Shown piece by piece: positions 18,475 to 27,360 of a DNA stretch of 64,000 bases. The DNA comes from Terribacillus halophilus (GTDB lineage: Bacteria; Bacillota; Bacilli; Bacillales; Amphibacillaceae): NCBI RefSeq assembly GCF_900162685.1, contig NZ_LT727828.1:987678-1051677 (forward strand), read 5' to 3'. Each line of letters opens with the position of its first letter. Positions within the stretch are counted from its first letter, which is position 1. The position numbers were made by a program, and so were the translations under genes. Under the pieces are notes generated by a model. The model saw nothing but the letters and a program-made list of their open reading frames with translations, did not search any database and was not told the DNA's origin.

Positions 18475-19512
18475 ATGCAGATTGCAGTTCTGGGATTGAA
18501 TCATGGCTACACGTTTGCGAAGCAAATAAAGGAAATGAAGGGATTAACATTAGCTGCTGTAGCTGGGAATAACGCTGCTGCTATGGAACGGGCAAATGAA
18601 CTGGAGGTCCCGTTGTATCAAGATTACAAAAAGCTGATTGATCAGTGTCAATTGGATGGTGTCATCATTACACTGCCGAATCATTTGCACAAAGAAGCTG
18701 TTAAATACTGTGCCGATCAGGGGTTGCACTGTTTAGTAGAAAAACCGATTGCTGATACAACAGATGCTGCGCGTGAGATGATTGATTATTGCGAGCAAAA
18801 GCAGGTAATGCTTATGGTTGGCCATCATCGCCGGTTCTCTGAGAAAATCAATCACTTAAAGCAATTGTTAGCTAGTGACATAATTGGTGAGTTAGTTGGG
18901 GTTAATATGGTGTGGGCGCTTGCTAAGGATCGAAACTACTATAAAGAAGCTTGGCGTATCAAAGCGAGTGGGGGGCCATTATTAATCAATGGCATTCATG
19001 ATTTAGATAATTTGCTTTATGTAACAAACCTCAAAATTGAAAGCGCTTACGCTATTGCGTGTAATAAGATACGTGGGTTTGAAGTAGAAGATGCTGTAAC
19101 AGCGATTTTAGAAGCGTCAGATGGAACGGTTATTCACTACTTCCTTACGGATGGCGTGCCTTCCCCATGGTCTTATGAATTCAATGTGATGGAAAACCCA
19201 ATTTATCACTTTTATGAAGAAGATTGCTATCACTTTTTCGGTACAAAAGGAAGTCTGGCTTTTCCTAGCTTTCGCTGCTTCCGTTACAGTGAAGATCAAT
19301 ATGGATGGAAGCATGCGTTAAAAGAGGAGCGTTTTACACTGGAAGCGCCTGGTGATCCGATTACTGCAGAATTGGAGCATTTTGAAGCAGTACTAAAAGG
19401 TGATATTTCGCCGCGTGTAACAGGTGAGGAAGGTCTGAAAACGTTAGAAATACTTGAGGCAATCAACCTCTCTGTGCAAGAGAAGCGAAAGGTTAGCCTT
19501 CGGAGTGAATAA
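18475..19512 (+). CDS. Gfo/Idh/MocA-family oxidoreductase
   Basis: NAD(P)-dependent dehydrogenase of 345 residues. The N-terminal Rossmann fold (IAVLGLNHGY, then TLPNHLHKEAVKYCADQGLH) leads to the family's EKP motif (LVEKPIADT, about residues 90-98) with the catalytic Lys, followed by the alpha/beta dimer domain with GGPLLINGIHDLDNL. The nucleotide loop is GLNHGY instead of GxGxxG. Family members act on sugars, inositols and quinate-like cyclitols; the substrate here is unknown. AAAGGAGA precedes the ATG. It is the first structural gene of the cluster. Confidence 0.9.
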   Translation: MQIAVLGLNHGYTFAKQIKEMKGLTLAAVAGNNAAAMERANELEVPLYQDYKKLIDQCQLDGVIITLPNHLHKEAVKYCADQGLHCLVEKPIADTTDAAREMIDYCEQKQVMLMVGHHRRFSEKINHLKQLLASDIIGELVGVNMVWALAKDRNYYKEAWRIKASGGPLLINGIHDLDNLLYVTNLKIESAYAIACNKIRGFEVEDAVTAILEASDGTVIHYFLTDGVPSPWSYEFNVMENPIYHFYEEDCYHFFGTKGSLAFPSFRCFRYSEDQYGWKHALKEERFTLEAPGDPITAELEHFEAVLKGDISPRVTGEEGLKTLEILEAINLSVQEKRKVSLRSE

Positions 19513-19548
19513 ACGTTTCTATTTTATATAGAAGAAAGTGGGGGTTGT

Positions 19549-20553
19549 ATGAAACGATTGATGTTGTGTATGTCATTGCTAAGTATTTTATTTTTTGTAA
19601 GCGCTTGCAATAGTGGTCCTGCAGCGGAGAAGGAAGTCAAGGTGATGCGTCTTGCAAACGCAACGCCGGATGACCGCTCGCTCAGTAAGGCAATGTATTT
19701 ATTTGAAGAAAGGCTGGAAGAGGAGACAAATGGATCGATTGAAGTGGAAGTGTTCACAAATAGTGTAATTGGCGGAGACAGAGAGATATTTGAGGGGTTG
19801 CAGTTGAATACCGTTCAGGGTGCTTCCATGTCTACAGGGCCGATTGCCCAGTTTGCAGATGAATTCAATGTGATGGATCTTCCTTTCTTGTTCGCCAATG
19901 AAGAAGAGGCCTACCATGTGTTAGACGGAGAGGTCGGAGAACGTCTTTTGAATGAGTTAGAAGAACAAAATGTGATTGGTCTGAATTATTGGGAAAATGG
20001 CTTTCGGCTGCTTAGCAATAATGTACGAGAAATCCAAACGGTAGAAGATGTAGAAGGAATCGATATCCGAACATTGGAAAATGAATGGCATATGAACCTT
20101 TGGAGTGCGCTTGGTGCAAATCCAACGCCAATGAACTACGGCGAATTGTATATAGGATTGGAACAAGGCACGGTAGATGCCCAAGAAAACCCTGCAGGAA
20201 ATGTAGTGAACAGTCATTTTTATGAAGTGCAGGATTACCTGACGGTGACGAATCATATTTACAATGCAAGTCCTTTTATGGTGAGTAAGCCGTTCTGGGA
20301 GTCGCTTACCGAAAAGGAGAAAAGTGCTGTGAAGAAAATAGCGGATGAAGTGCAGCAGGAGCAGCGCCAAATGAATCTGCAAGAGCAAGAGGAGAGCTTC
20401 GCGTTTTTGAAAGACAAAGGGATGAAGATAACCGAGTTAAGTGAGGAAGAAATGGATCGCTTCAAAGAAAAAACAGAGCAAGTCCGCGAAAGTTACAAGG
20501 CAGAGTATGGAGATGAATGGCTGAAGCAAATAGAAGCACAAACCAATAAATAA
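19549..20553 (+). CDS. dctP: TRAP transporter solute-binding protein (DctP type)
   Basis: Extracellular lipoprotein of 334 residues that captures an organic acid for uptake. The signal peptide ends in a lipobox (LFFVSACNSG, Cys about residue 20). DctP features include the FTNSVIGGDREIFEGLQLNT block, an ENGFRLLSNN region, and GLEQGTVDAQENPAGNV with the family's conserved arginine region upstream (DIRTLEN). It is followed by DctQ and DctM subunits in the classic order. Ligands of this family are carboxylates such as dicarboxylates, uronates or keto acids. Confidence 0.95.
   Translation: MKRLMLCMSLLSILFFVSACNSGPAAEKEVKVMRLANATPDDRSLSKAMYLFEERLEEETNGSIEVEVFTNSVIGGDREIFEGLQLNTVQGASMSTGPIAQFADEFNVMDLPFLFANEEEAYHVLDGEVGERLLNELEEQNVIGLNYWENGFRLLSNNVREIQTVEDVEGIDIRTLENEWHMNLWSALGANPTPMNYGELYIGLEQGTVDAQENPAGNVVNSHFYEVQDYLTVTNHIYNASPFMVSKPFWESLTEKEKSAVKKIADEVQQEQRQMNLQEQEESFAFLKDKGMKITELSEEEMDRFKEKTEQVRESYKAEYGDEWLKQIEAQTNK
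19596..19609 (+). promoter_or_regulatory. cre-like site inside the start of dctP
   Basis: TGTAAGCGCTTGCA matches the CcpA consensus TGWAANCGNTNWCA at 13 of 14 positions and is nearly palindromic. It lies 47 bp into dctP, where CcpA could act as a roadblock. It also encodes the lipobox, so chance codon effects are possible. Confidence 0.5.
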
Positions 20554-20569
20554 CCTAAAGGAGGAACCT

Positions 20570-21073
20570 ATGAAGCTTATACGGTGGGTGAACCGATATG
20601 CAGAAGAAAGCATGATGGTGTTTTTGCTGAGTGTCATGGTAGTTATTATTACAGCACAAGTTGGGATGCGGTTTATTCTTGGTTCGTCTATTGGCTGGTC
20701 AGAAGAATTGGCAAGGTATTGTTTTATCTGGCTTGTCTTTATCGGGATTAGCTATGGTGTGAAAAAACAGCGGCATATAAAGATAGATGCGTTCTTACGA
20801 TTATTACATGCAAAACAGCAAATTAAGCTTGAGATTATAGTGAATATTTTATTTCTTCTATTCGCCATCTTTTTGCTTATTTATGGCGGTAAGATCAGTA
20901 CCCAAATTTTCATGTGGGGTCAGCGTTCTCCAGCTTTGCAGGTGAATATGGGGCTGGTTTACATGGCAGCACCTGTTGCTATGCTGCTTACTTCCTTGCG
21001 TTTAACACAGCAGCTGTTTCTCCAATTCAAATCACATCGTGCAGCAAATGAACAAGAAACAAGTGTGAACTAG
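20570..21073 (+). CDS. dctQ: TRAP transporter small membrane subunit (DctQ type)
   Basis: Membrane protein of 167 residues with four hydrophobic segments (about 15-38, 48-65, 88-108, 125-150). The SIGWSEELARYCFIWLVFIG block is the usual DctQ signature, and it lies between dctP and dctM, 16 bp after the former. It pairs with DctM to couple solute uptake to a sodium gradient. Confidence 0.93.
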   Translation: MKLIRWVNRYAEESMMVFLLSVMVVIITAQVGMRFILGSSIGWSEELARYCFIWLVFIGISYGVKKQRHIKIDAFLRLLHAKQQIKLEIIVNILFLLFAIFLLIYGGKISTQIFMWGQRSPALQVNMGLVYMAAPVAMLLTSLRLTQQLFLQFKSHRAANEQETSVN

Positions 21074-21105
21074 TGTTGAAAACAAGCTGACAAGGAGAGT
21101 GAAAA

Positions 21106-22383
21106 ATGACGGCAATCGTGATGTTCGTAAGTTTCGGTCTCTTATTGCTATTAAGCGTCCCTATTGGTATAGCATTGGTCTTGGCTTGTATTGCTACGAT
21201 CATAGCTGCTCAAGATATATCCTTCGCATTTCTTGCACAAAGTCTCATCACATCGGTAGATTCCTTCCCCATTATGGCGGTGCCATTCTTTATCTTAGCC
21301 GGTGAAATAATGGGCAAGGGAGGCCTTTCAAAGCGACTGATCAACGTCGCGAAGTCCATCGTTGGCAATGTAACCGGTGGCGTGGCAATGACGACAATCA
21401 TCACCTGCCTTTTCTTTGCAGCCATTTCCGGTTCTGGACCGGCGACAGTTGCGGCAGTCGGTGGGATTATGATTCCGATGATGGCAGAGATGGGGTACAG
21501 CAGACGCTTTGCTGCTGGCATAGTGGCTGCTGCGGGTACTTTGGGTGTTATTCTGCCTCCAAGTATTCCCATGATTGTGTATGGTGTAACGAGCGGCACA
21601 TCTGTTGGTGATTTGTTTATCTCCGGCATCCTTCCCAGTATTTTGATTGCTATCTTGTTAATGATTTATGTTTACTTCTATTCAAAGAAAAAAGGCTACA
21701 GCGGAACAGGAGAACCTTTCCAAATCAAGCGTGTGCTGCGTGCAGTTTGGGATGCGAAATGGGCGCTGTTAGTACCAATAATTATTTTAGGCGGTATTTA
21801 TGGCGGGTACTTTACGCCAACAGAAGCTGCTGTTGTGGCGGTTGCGTACGGTTTAATTGCCGGAGTATTGCTATATAGAGAGCTGAAGTTGAAAGATCTA
21901 TATGATGTGTTTCGAAATGCTGCTTTGACGACTGCAACGATTATGCTGATTATTGGTGCTGCAACTGCATTCGGGAAAGTGATGATTTTGGAGCAAATGC
22001 CAGCTCACATTGCAAATGCTATGCTGTCTGTTTCGGATAATCCAGTCATACTCATTTCCCTCGTTGTTATCATGCTGCTTCTAATTGGAATGGTAATGGA
22101 CACAACAGCAGCAATTATCATCTTCACACCTCTATTAATTCCAGTGGGAATGGAGCTAGGATTTGATCCTGTCCAGTTTGGAATGATGATTATTTTATCG
22201 CTGGTAATAGGCTTTATTACACCTCCAATAGGCGTTAATTTATTTGTCGCTAGTGAAATCTCTGGTTTATCTATTATGAAAATCTCAAAAGCCATCGTTC
22301 CTTATATTGTTGTCATGCTCGTAGCGCTGATTCTAGTTATCTTGATTCCAGATCTCACATTGCTCTTTTTAGGCGGCAAGTAA
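21106..22383 (+). CDS. dctM: TRAP transporter large membrane subunit (DctM type)
   Basis: Transport channel protein of 425 residues with about 12 hydrophobic segments. Typical motifs: PFFILAGEIMGKGGLSKRLI, ISGSGPATVAAVGGIMIPMM, GTLGVILPPSIPMIVYG, and GFITPPIGVNLFVASEISG. With DctP and DctQ it forms a complete TRAP system. Length is normal and AAGGAGAG precedes the ATG. Confidence 0.96.
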   Translation: MTAIVMFVSFGLLLLLSVPIGIALVLACIATIIAAQDISFAFLAQSLITSVDSFPIMAVPFFILAGEIMGKGGLSKRLINVAKSIVGNVTGGVAMTTIITCLFFAAISGSGPATVAAVGGIMIPMMAEMGYSRRFAAGIVAAAGTLGVILPPSIPMIVYGVTSGTSVGDLFISGILPSILIAILLMIYVYFYSKKKGYSGTGEPFQIKRVLRAVWDAKWALLVPIIILGGIYGGYFTPTEAAVVAVAYGLIAGVLLYRELKLKDLYDVFRNAALTTATIMLIIGAATAFGKVMILEQMPAHIANAMLSVSDNPVILISLVVIMLLLIGMVMDTTAAIIIFTPLLIPVGMELGFDPVQFGMMIILSLVIGFITPPIGVNLFVASEISGLSIMKISKAIVPYIVVMLVALILVILIPDLTLLFLGGK

Positions 22384-22422
22384 GCAGCACGTATGACCGC
22401 AAATATAGAAAGGTTGGTTTTA

Positions 22423-23253
22423 GTGAGAAATCAATTTTCTTTAGCGCATCTGACGGCTTTGGCTTGTCCCCCTCCTAGGTTAACTTATATTGCTGCGCGG
22501 GCAGGCTATGATTTTGTGAGTATCAGACCTATTACGATGAATTTAAACAATGAACCAGATTACAATCTGGCAAAAAATAAATCGATGTTGCGTGATACGA
22601 AGACAGCACTCCGACAAACTGGATTGCAAGTCTTAGACATCGAATTGGTCAAGATAGAAGAAGGAATGATTCCGTTGCAGTATGAACCTGCTTTTGAGGT
22701 AGGAGCAGAGCTTGGCGCGCGGCATGTGCTATGCAGTGTATGGACGGATGATGATGTTTTTGCGAATGAGCGTTTTATTGAGCTATGCGAACTGGCCAAA
22801 CACTACCACCTGACGATTGAATTGGAATTTGTTCCAGTGGCTTCCGTGGCGACGCTAAAACAAGCAGTTCACATGCTGCGGGCAGCTGCGCAAGATAATG
22901 CAGGTCTGATGATTGATGCCCATCATTTTCATCGGTCAAAAGAAACTGTAAGCGATATCAAATATATACCTGCGCAATGGTTTCATATGTTTCACTTATG
23001 CGACGCAGTGAAAGAGATTCCATCTGCGAAAGAGCAGATGATAAAGATTATGAGAGAAGAGCGTCTTTACATTGGCGAAGGCGGTATTCCTATAAAGGAG
23101 ATTTTGCAGCATATACCACAGGTTCCGTATTCGCTTGAAATACCGCATCTGCAGCGCGCGAAAGAATTAGGGTTTGAGGAGTATGCCAGAAGATGTTTAG
23201 TATCAGCTAAGAAATATATCAGTCTGTTTATGGGCGATGCAAACATATCCTAG
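22423..23253 (+). CDS. Sugar phosphate isomerase/epimerase-like TIM-barrel protein
   Basis: AP-endonuclease-2-like TIM barrel of about 276 residues. Recognisable parts are AARAGYDFVSIRPITM near the start, ELEFVPVASVATLKQA in the middle, MIDAHHFHRSKET with metal-binding His/Asp, and LYIGEGGIPIKEILQHI near the end. Family members are isomerases, epimerases, dehydratases or hydrolases of hydroxy-acids and sugars (IolE, IolI, Hyi, 3-dehydroshikimate dehydratase). The start is uncertain: GTG at 22423 follows GAAAGG, while ATG at 22393 has no clear site. Its stop codon lies within an operator. Confidence 0.85.
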   Translation: MRNQFSLAHLTALACPPPRLTYIAARAGYDFVSIRPITMNLNNEPDYNLAKNKSMLRDTKTALRQTGLQVLDIELVKIEEGMIPLQYEPAFEVGAELGARHVLCSVWTDDDVFANERFIELCELAKHYHLTIELEFVPVASVATLKQAVHMLRAAAQDNAGLMIDAHHFHRSKETVSDIKYIPAQWFHMFHLCDAVKEIPSAKEQMIKIMREERLYIGEGGIPIKEILQHIPQVPYSLEIPHLQRAKELGFEEYARRCLVSAKKYISLFMGDANIS

Positions 23254-23261
23254 TATACAAG
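23250..23261. promoter_or_regulatory. GntR operator, site 3 (before the citryl-CoA lyase gene)
   Basis: CTAGTATACAAG, the reverse complement of sites 1 and 2, overlapping the stop codon of the isomerase gene and 26 bp before the next start. It implies an internal promoter for the second half of the cluster. Confidence 0.8.
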
Positions 23262-23286
23262 TATCTTAGAGTGGAGGAGTGAAAAG

Positions 23287-24114
23287 ATGAGTGGACGAAG
23301 TGCGTTAGAGCATTACAAAAATGGAGGCGCTTGGTGGGAAACAGAGATTAGCGATATTAAGAAAAATGAGATTGTACTCCGCGGAAAGCGAGTGGAAGAT
23401 CTGATTGGGAATGTGTCGTACAGCCAAATGCTGTATTTCCTGTTAGTAGGCAAAGACTTGACCGAAGCGCAAGCTGCCTTGTTTGAAAGTGTGCTTGTAG
23501 CTGGAGCCGATCATGGCCCGCGTGCTCCTTCGATAGCAGCAGCAAGAATGGCGGCGACATGCGGTGTGTCTTTTAATTCAGCTATTGCCACAGGCATAAA
23601 TATGCTCGGTGACATTCATGGCGGTGCTGTAGAAGGGGCGATGGAATTATTGTATAAGACCAAGGCAGAGCTCGCGATCAATCCGAATGCAGTGGCGGAT
23701 AACTTGCAGCTGTTTCTTTCTGCAGGTGAGAAGCTGCCCGGATTCGGTCACCAGCTGCATGATCACGATCCGAGAGTGAACCGTTTGTACGAATTGTCGC
23801 AGCAAGTAATAAACAATGGAGAAATTAGCGGCAGTTACCTTACTATTTTAGAGAGTTATCGAGAGGCTATTTCTGAACAAAAGAAACGCACATTTACAAT
23901 TAATGTGGATGGTATTTCAGCAGCTATTCAATGCGAGCTTGGCATTCCGGCAGAAGCGGCAAAGGGCGTTTTTGCTCTTTCACGGGGGATGGGTATTGTA
24001 GCGCATGCTTATGAAGAATTGAAGCAAGGGACTTTGATTAAAGGTCCGTGTCCGAATGAAGCGCATCTTGTACGTTACACAGGGGAAGTTCCGGAAAACA
24101 AGTCAAAGGAGTGA
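23287..24114 (+). CDS. Short citrate-synthase-like protein (citryl-CoA lyase family)
   Basis: Protein of 275 residues, far shorter than citrate synthase (about 370-430). It keeps the small-domain active-site parts: GDIHGGAVEGAMELL, GFGHQLHDHDPRVNRLYEL (the second His and the DPR arginine), and GISAAIQCELGIPAEAAKGVF. The second half of the usual N-terminal large domain is missing. Such proteins are annotated citryl-CoA lyases and cleave or form citryl-type CoA thioesters. Genes for an aldehyde dehydrogenase, a ThDP enzyme and a CoA-transferase follow, so it may release acetyl-CoA at the end of a pathway; this is inference. Confidence 0.85.
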   Translation: MSGRSALEHYKNGGAWWETEISDIKKNEIVLRGKRVEDLIGNVSYSQMLYFLLVGKDLTEAQAALFESVLVAGADHGPRAPSIAAARMAATCGVSFNSAIATGINMLGDIHGGAVEGAMELLYKTKAELAINPNAVADNLQLFLSAGEKLPGFGHQLHDHDPRVNRLYELSQQVINNGEISGSYLTILESYREAISEQKKRTFTINVDGISAAIQCELGIPAEAAKGVFALSRGMGIVAHAYEELKQGTLIKGPCPNEAHLVRYTGEVPENKSKE

Positions 24115-24119
24115 TAGGG

Positions 24120-25547
24120 ATGCGAAAGGGAAGACCTTATGTGAATGGTCAATGGATTGATGATAATCGGGAAGCCACACCTGTATTTGGTCCTTATCAG
24201 AATGCATGCATCGGGGTCCAATTGGCGGCAAACAAAGCAGAAGTTCATGAAGCATTGCAAGCAGCGCACGCGAATAAAAAGCAAATTGCTGCCTTCTCAC
24301 CGGCATTCCGCGCAAAGGTGTTGTACCGGGCTGCCGAACTGCTGGAAGCGCGTAAAGAAGTATTTGCGAATTTAATTGCAAGAGAAGTTGGAAAGGCACT
24401 GAAAAATACGCGAGATGAAGTGGCAAGGTCGATTGAAACATTGCAGCTATCTGCAGAAGAAGCAAAACGACTGTTTGGAGAAACGTTGCCTGGAGGTGCT
24501 TCCGAGCGTGGACTTTCATCCATGGCGTTAACATTTCGTATACCAGTTGGGGTCGTAGCAGCGATTACGCCGTTCAATGCGCCACTTAACTTAATTTGCC
24601 ACAAAATCGGACCGAGTTTTGCTGCTGGCAATGTCACCATTGTCAAGCCGGCTCCGCAAGCTCCTTTGATTGCGAGCGCATTCGTAGAATTACTGCTGGA
24701 TGCCGGCATGCCAGCACAAGCGATTCATATGGTATTAGGCGGAAGCGAGATTGGGGAGCAGCTCGTACAAGATGATCGTGTCAATCTAGTTTCTTTTACC
24801 GGAGGTGTACCTGGCGGTAAGAAGATCAGCAAAACTGCAGGTATGAAAAAGGTGTTATTGGAACTTGGCGGGAATGCCGGAACAATTGTGCATGAAGATG
24901 CCAATATCGAGCGGGCAGCCGCTATTTGTGCGAAAACCGGATTCAGCAATTCTGGGCAAAGCTGTATATCTGTCCAGCGAGTTTATGTGCATGAGAAGAT
25001 ACTGGATGAATTTACAGCATCGCTGAAACAGCATACTGCAGCACTTATTGTGGGCAATCCAGAAGACGAACAGACAGATGTGGGATGTGTAGTGAACAGA
25101 CAGACAGCAGAACGGGTGCATGAATGGATGGAAGAAGCGGTAGCTGAAGGAGCAGAACTCATTCATGGAGGTAAAGTGAACGGTGCGTCGGTCCAGCCTG
25201 CCATTTTGTTAAAACCGAAAAAACAAAGCAAGGTTGTTTGTCAGGAAGTATTCGGACCGGTTGTCAGTGTGCTGTCTTATCGTGATATAGATGAAGCGAT
25301 ACAAGAAGTGAATGATTCAGAATTTGGCTTGCAAGCCGGTATCTTTTCAAACTCACTTGAGGTAATCAGGAAGGCAGCAATCGAACTGGAGGTCGGCGGT
25401 GTTGTCGTGAATGGATCCTCAAATTTTCGATTAGACCACTGGCCTTATGGCGGTATTAAGAATAGCGGGATTGGCAGAGAAGGTCCAAGATTTGCTGCTG
25501 AAGAGATGACAGAAATGAAGATGGTTGTACTGCAGGATTTGCTGTAA
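24120..25547 (+). CDS. NAD(P)-dependent aldehyde dehydrogenase
   Basis: ALDH superfamily enzyme of 475 residues. The N-terminal coenzyme domain shows TPFNAPLNLICHKIGPSFAAGN and SFTGGVPGGKKI; the general base Glu is in VLLELGGNAG and the nucleophile Cys in SNSGQSCISVQRVYV, with the EVFGPVVSVL block near the C-terminus. Substrate unknown. The ATG at 24120 has AAAGGAG eight bases upstream, next to the stop of the previous gene, so translation is coupled. It would oxidise the aldehyde formed by the downstream ThDP enzyme, if that enzyme is a decarboxylase. Confidence 0.93.
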   Translation: MRKGRPYVNGQWIDDNREATPVFGPYQNACIGVQLAANKAEVHEALQAAHANKKQIAAFSPAFRAKVLYRAAELLEARKEVFANLIAREVGKALKNTRDEVARSIETLQLSAEEAKRLFGETLPGGASERGLSSMALTFRIPVGVVAAITPFNAPLNLICHKIGPSFAAGNVTIVKPAPQAPLIASAFVELLLDAGMPAQAIHMVLGGSEIGEQLVQDDRVNLVSFTGGVPGGKKISKTAGMKKVLLELGGNAGTIVHEDANIERAAAICAKTGFSNSGQSCISVQRVYVHEKILDEFTASLKQHTAALIVGNPEDEQTDVGCVVNRQTAERVHEWMEEAVAEGAELIHGGKVNGASVQPAILLKPKKQSKVVCQEVFGPVVSVLSYRDIDEAIQEVNDSEFGLQAGIFSNSLEVIRKAAIELEVGGVVVNGSSNFRLDHWPYGGIKNSGIGREGPRFAAEEMTEMKMVVLQDLL

Positions 25548-25580
25548 GCGAAACACGGAGAACGAGAGGAGATACGTATA

Positions 25581-27344
25581 ATGAAAAAACTAATCTCAGA
25601 ACAGTTAGTCACTTACTTGGAATCACGCGGTGTGAAACATATTTTTGGATTGTGCGGACATACGAATATCGCGGTGTTGGCGGAACTCGAGAAAAGCAAG
25701 ATCAAGTTTATTAATGTGCGCCATGAGCAAATTGCCTCGCATGCAGCTGATGGATATGCCAGAGTGACGAAAAAAGCAGCTGTTGTACTGAGTCATTTAG
25801 GACCTGGTCTAACGAACGCGGCGACTGGGGTTGCCAATGCTGCCTTGGACTCGACACCAATGGTAGTCATCGCTGGGGATGTGCCGAGCTATTATTACGG
25901 GAAACACCCGCACCAAGAAGTGAACTTGCACGCCGACGGTGCACAATATGAAATTTATCGTCCATTTGTAAAGCGTGCGTGGCGAGTAGATCAAGCAGAA
26001 CTGTTCCCGGAAATCTTGCAAAAGGCTTTTCAGCTGGCAGAAAGCGGCCGCCCAGGTCCGGTATTGGTATCTGTACCGATGGATATTTTTTCGACAAAGA
26101 TAGAAGAAGACAGTTTCCGAATGTTGCAGCACCATACGCAAGTCGTAGAAAAACCAGCATTAGATGAAGCAACAGCTGCACGTATTGTGGAAAAATTAGC
26201 AAAAGCCCAACGCCCTGTGCTTTATGCCGGAGGAGGCATCGTACTCGCTGATGCTGCTGAGGAGTTACGTCTGTTTGTTGAACATATGAATATTCCAGTT
26301 GCACATAGCTTAATGGGGAAAGGCGTACTTCCGGATGATCATGAACTAACATTAGGGATGACGGGTTTCTGGGGAACGAGCTTCATTAATGAGCAAACAA
26401 AACATGCTGATTATCTATTTGGCGCAGGAACACGCTTTTCGGAAGCAGATTCCAGCTCTTGGTACAACGATGTTACCTTCAACTTTCCGAAAACCAAATT
26501 GATTCATCTTGATATAGATCCAAGTGAAATTGGCCGCAACTATCCGGTTGAAATCGGAGCGGTTGCTGATTTAAAAAAAGCCTTTACTATCTTAAACCGA
26601 GTAGCCAAACGTATATATCCAAACGGAATTCAGCGTAATGAGCAATTGAAAAAGGAGATTATTCACCATCGCCAAACATTGCACGAACGTATTTCAGAAA
26701 ATGTTAACAGCACAGCTTTTCCAATGAAGCCAGAACGTATTTTGGCAGACGTAAGGAAAGTGCTGCCGCGTGATGCCTACATTACTACTGACGTTGGCTG
26801 GAATAAAAATGGTGTCGGCCAGCAATTTCCTATCTATACACCAGGTTCTATATTAACACCAGGCGGATTTGCGACAATGGGCTTCGGCAGTTCCGCCGCA
26901 CTTGGAGCAAAGGTAGCCGATCCGGAGAAGGTCGTCGTATCCCTAATAGGTGATGGAGGATTCGGCCAAAATCCATCGGTGCTCGCAACAGCAAAAGAAG
27001 AAAATATTCCAGTCGTTTGGGTCGTGATGAATAATCGTGCTTTCGGAACAATTGCGGGCTTGGAAATGGCGCATTACGATACAACATTTGGCACTAGATT
27101 CCAAAGTGATGGCAAAAGTTATTCGCCTGACTTCGCAGCAATTGCCCAAGGATATGGCATAAAAGGAATCAAAATTGACAGTGCCGAGCAATTCCAAGCT
27201 GCGTTAAAAGAAGCAATCGCCGCGAATGAACCAATTGTTATTGATGTAGCTATGAAAAATGAACCTGTTCCGACTGATGGTAAGTGGAATATCAATGACA
27301 TTTATTCTCCCGATGATGATAAGTCTCATGTAAGCATTCCATAA
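25581..27344 (+). CDS. Thiamine diphosphate-dependent enzyme, acetolactate synthase-like
   Basis: ThDP enzyme of 587 residues with the three usual domains: N-terminal PYR domain with the catalytic Glu in NVRHEQIASHAADGYAR, a central domain (about 190-330), and a C-terminal PP domain whose GDGGFGQN to VMNNRAFG stretch is the GDG-(x)-NN cofactor motif. The family covers acetolactate synthase, glyoxylate carboligase, oxalyl-CoA and benzoylformate decarboxylases and IolD. No regulatory subunit gene is present and biosynthetic ilv genes are not nearby, so a catabolic keto-acid decarboxylase or ligase is more likely than acetolactate synthase. Confidence 0.9.
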   Translation: MKKLISEQLVTYLESRGVKHIFGLCGHTNIAVLAELEKSKIKFINVRHEQIASHAADGYARVTKKAAVVLSHLGPGLTNAATGVANAALDSTPMVVIAGDVPSYYYGKHPHQEVNLHADGAQYEIYRPFVKRAWRVDQAELFPEILQKAFQLAESGRPGPVLVSVPMDIFSTKIEEDSFRMLQHHTQVVEKPALDEATAARIVEKLAKAQRPVLYAGGGIVLADAAEELRLFVEHMNIPVAHSLMGKGVLPDDHELTLGMTGFWGTSFINEQTKHADYLFGAGTRFSEADSSSWYNDVTFNFPKTKLIHLDIDPSEIGRNYPVEIGAVADLKKAFTILNRVAKRIYPNGIQRNEQLKKEIIHHRQTLHERISENVNSTAFPMKPERILADVRKVLPRDAYITTDVGWNKNGVGQQFPIYTPGSILTPGGFATMGFGSSAALGAKVADPEKVVVSLIGDGGFGQNPSVLATAKEENIPVVWVVMNNRAFGTIAGLEMAHYDTTFGTRFQSDGKSYSPDFAAIAQGYGIKGIKIDSAEQFQAALKEAIAANEPIVIDVAMKNEPVPTDGKWNINDIYSPDDDKSHVSIP

Positions 27345-27360
27345 GAAAGGAGGCTGAAAT

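Noticed and set aside
25581-27344. Acetolactate synthase large subunit for branched-chain amino acid synthesis
   Set aside because: No small subunit, no ilv/leu neighbours and a catabolic context; kept as a general ThDP enzyme.
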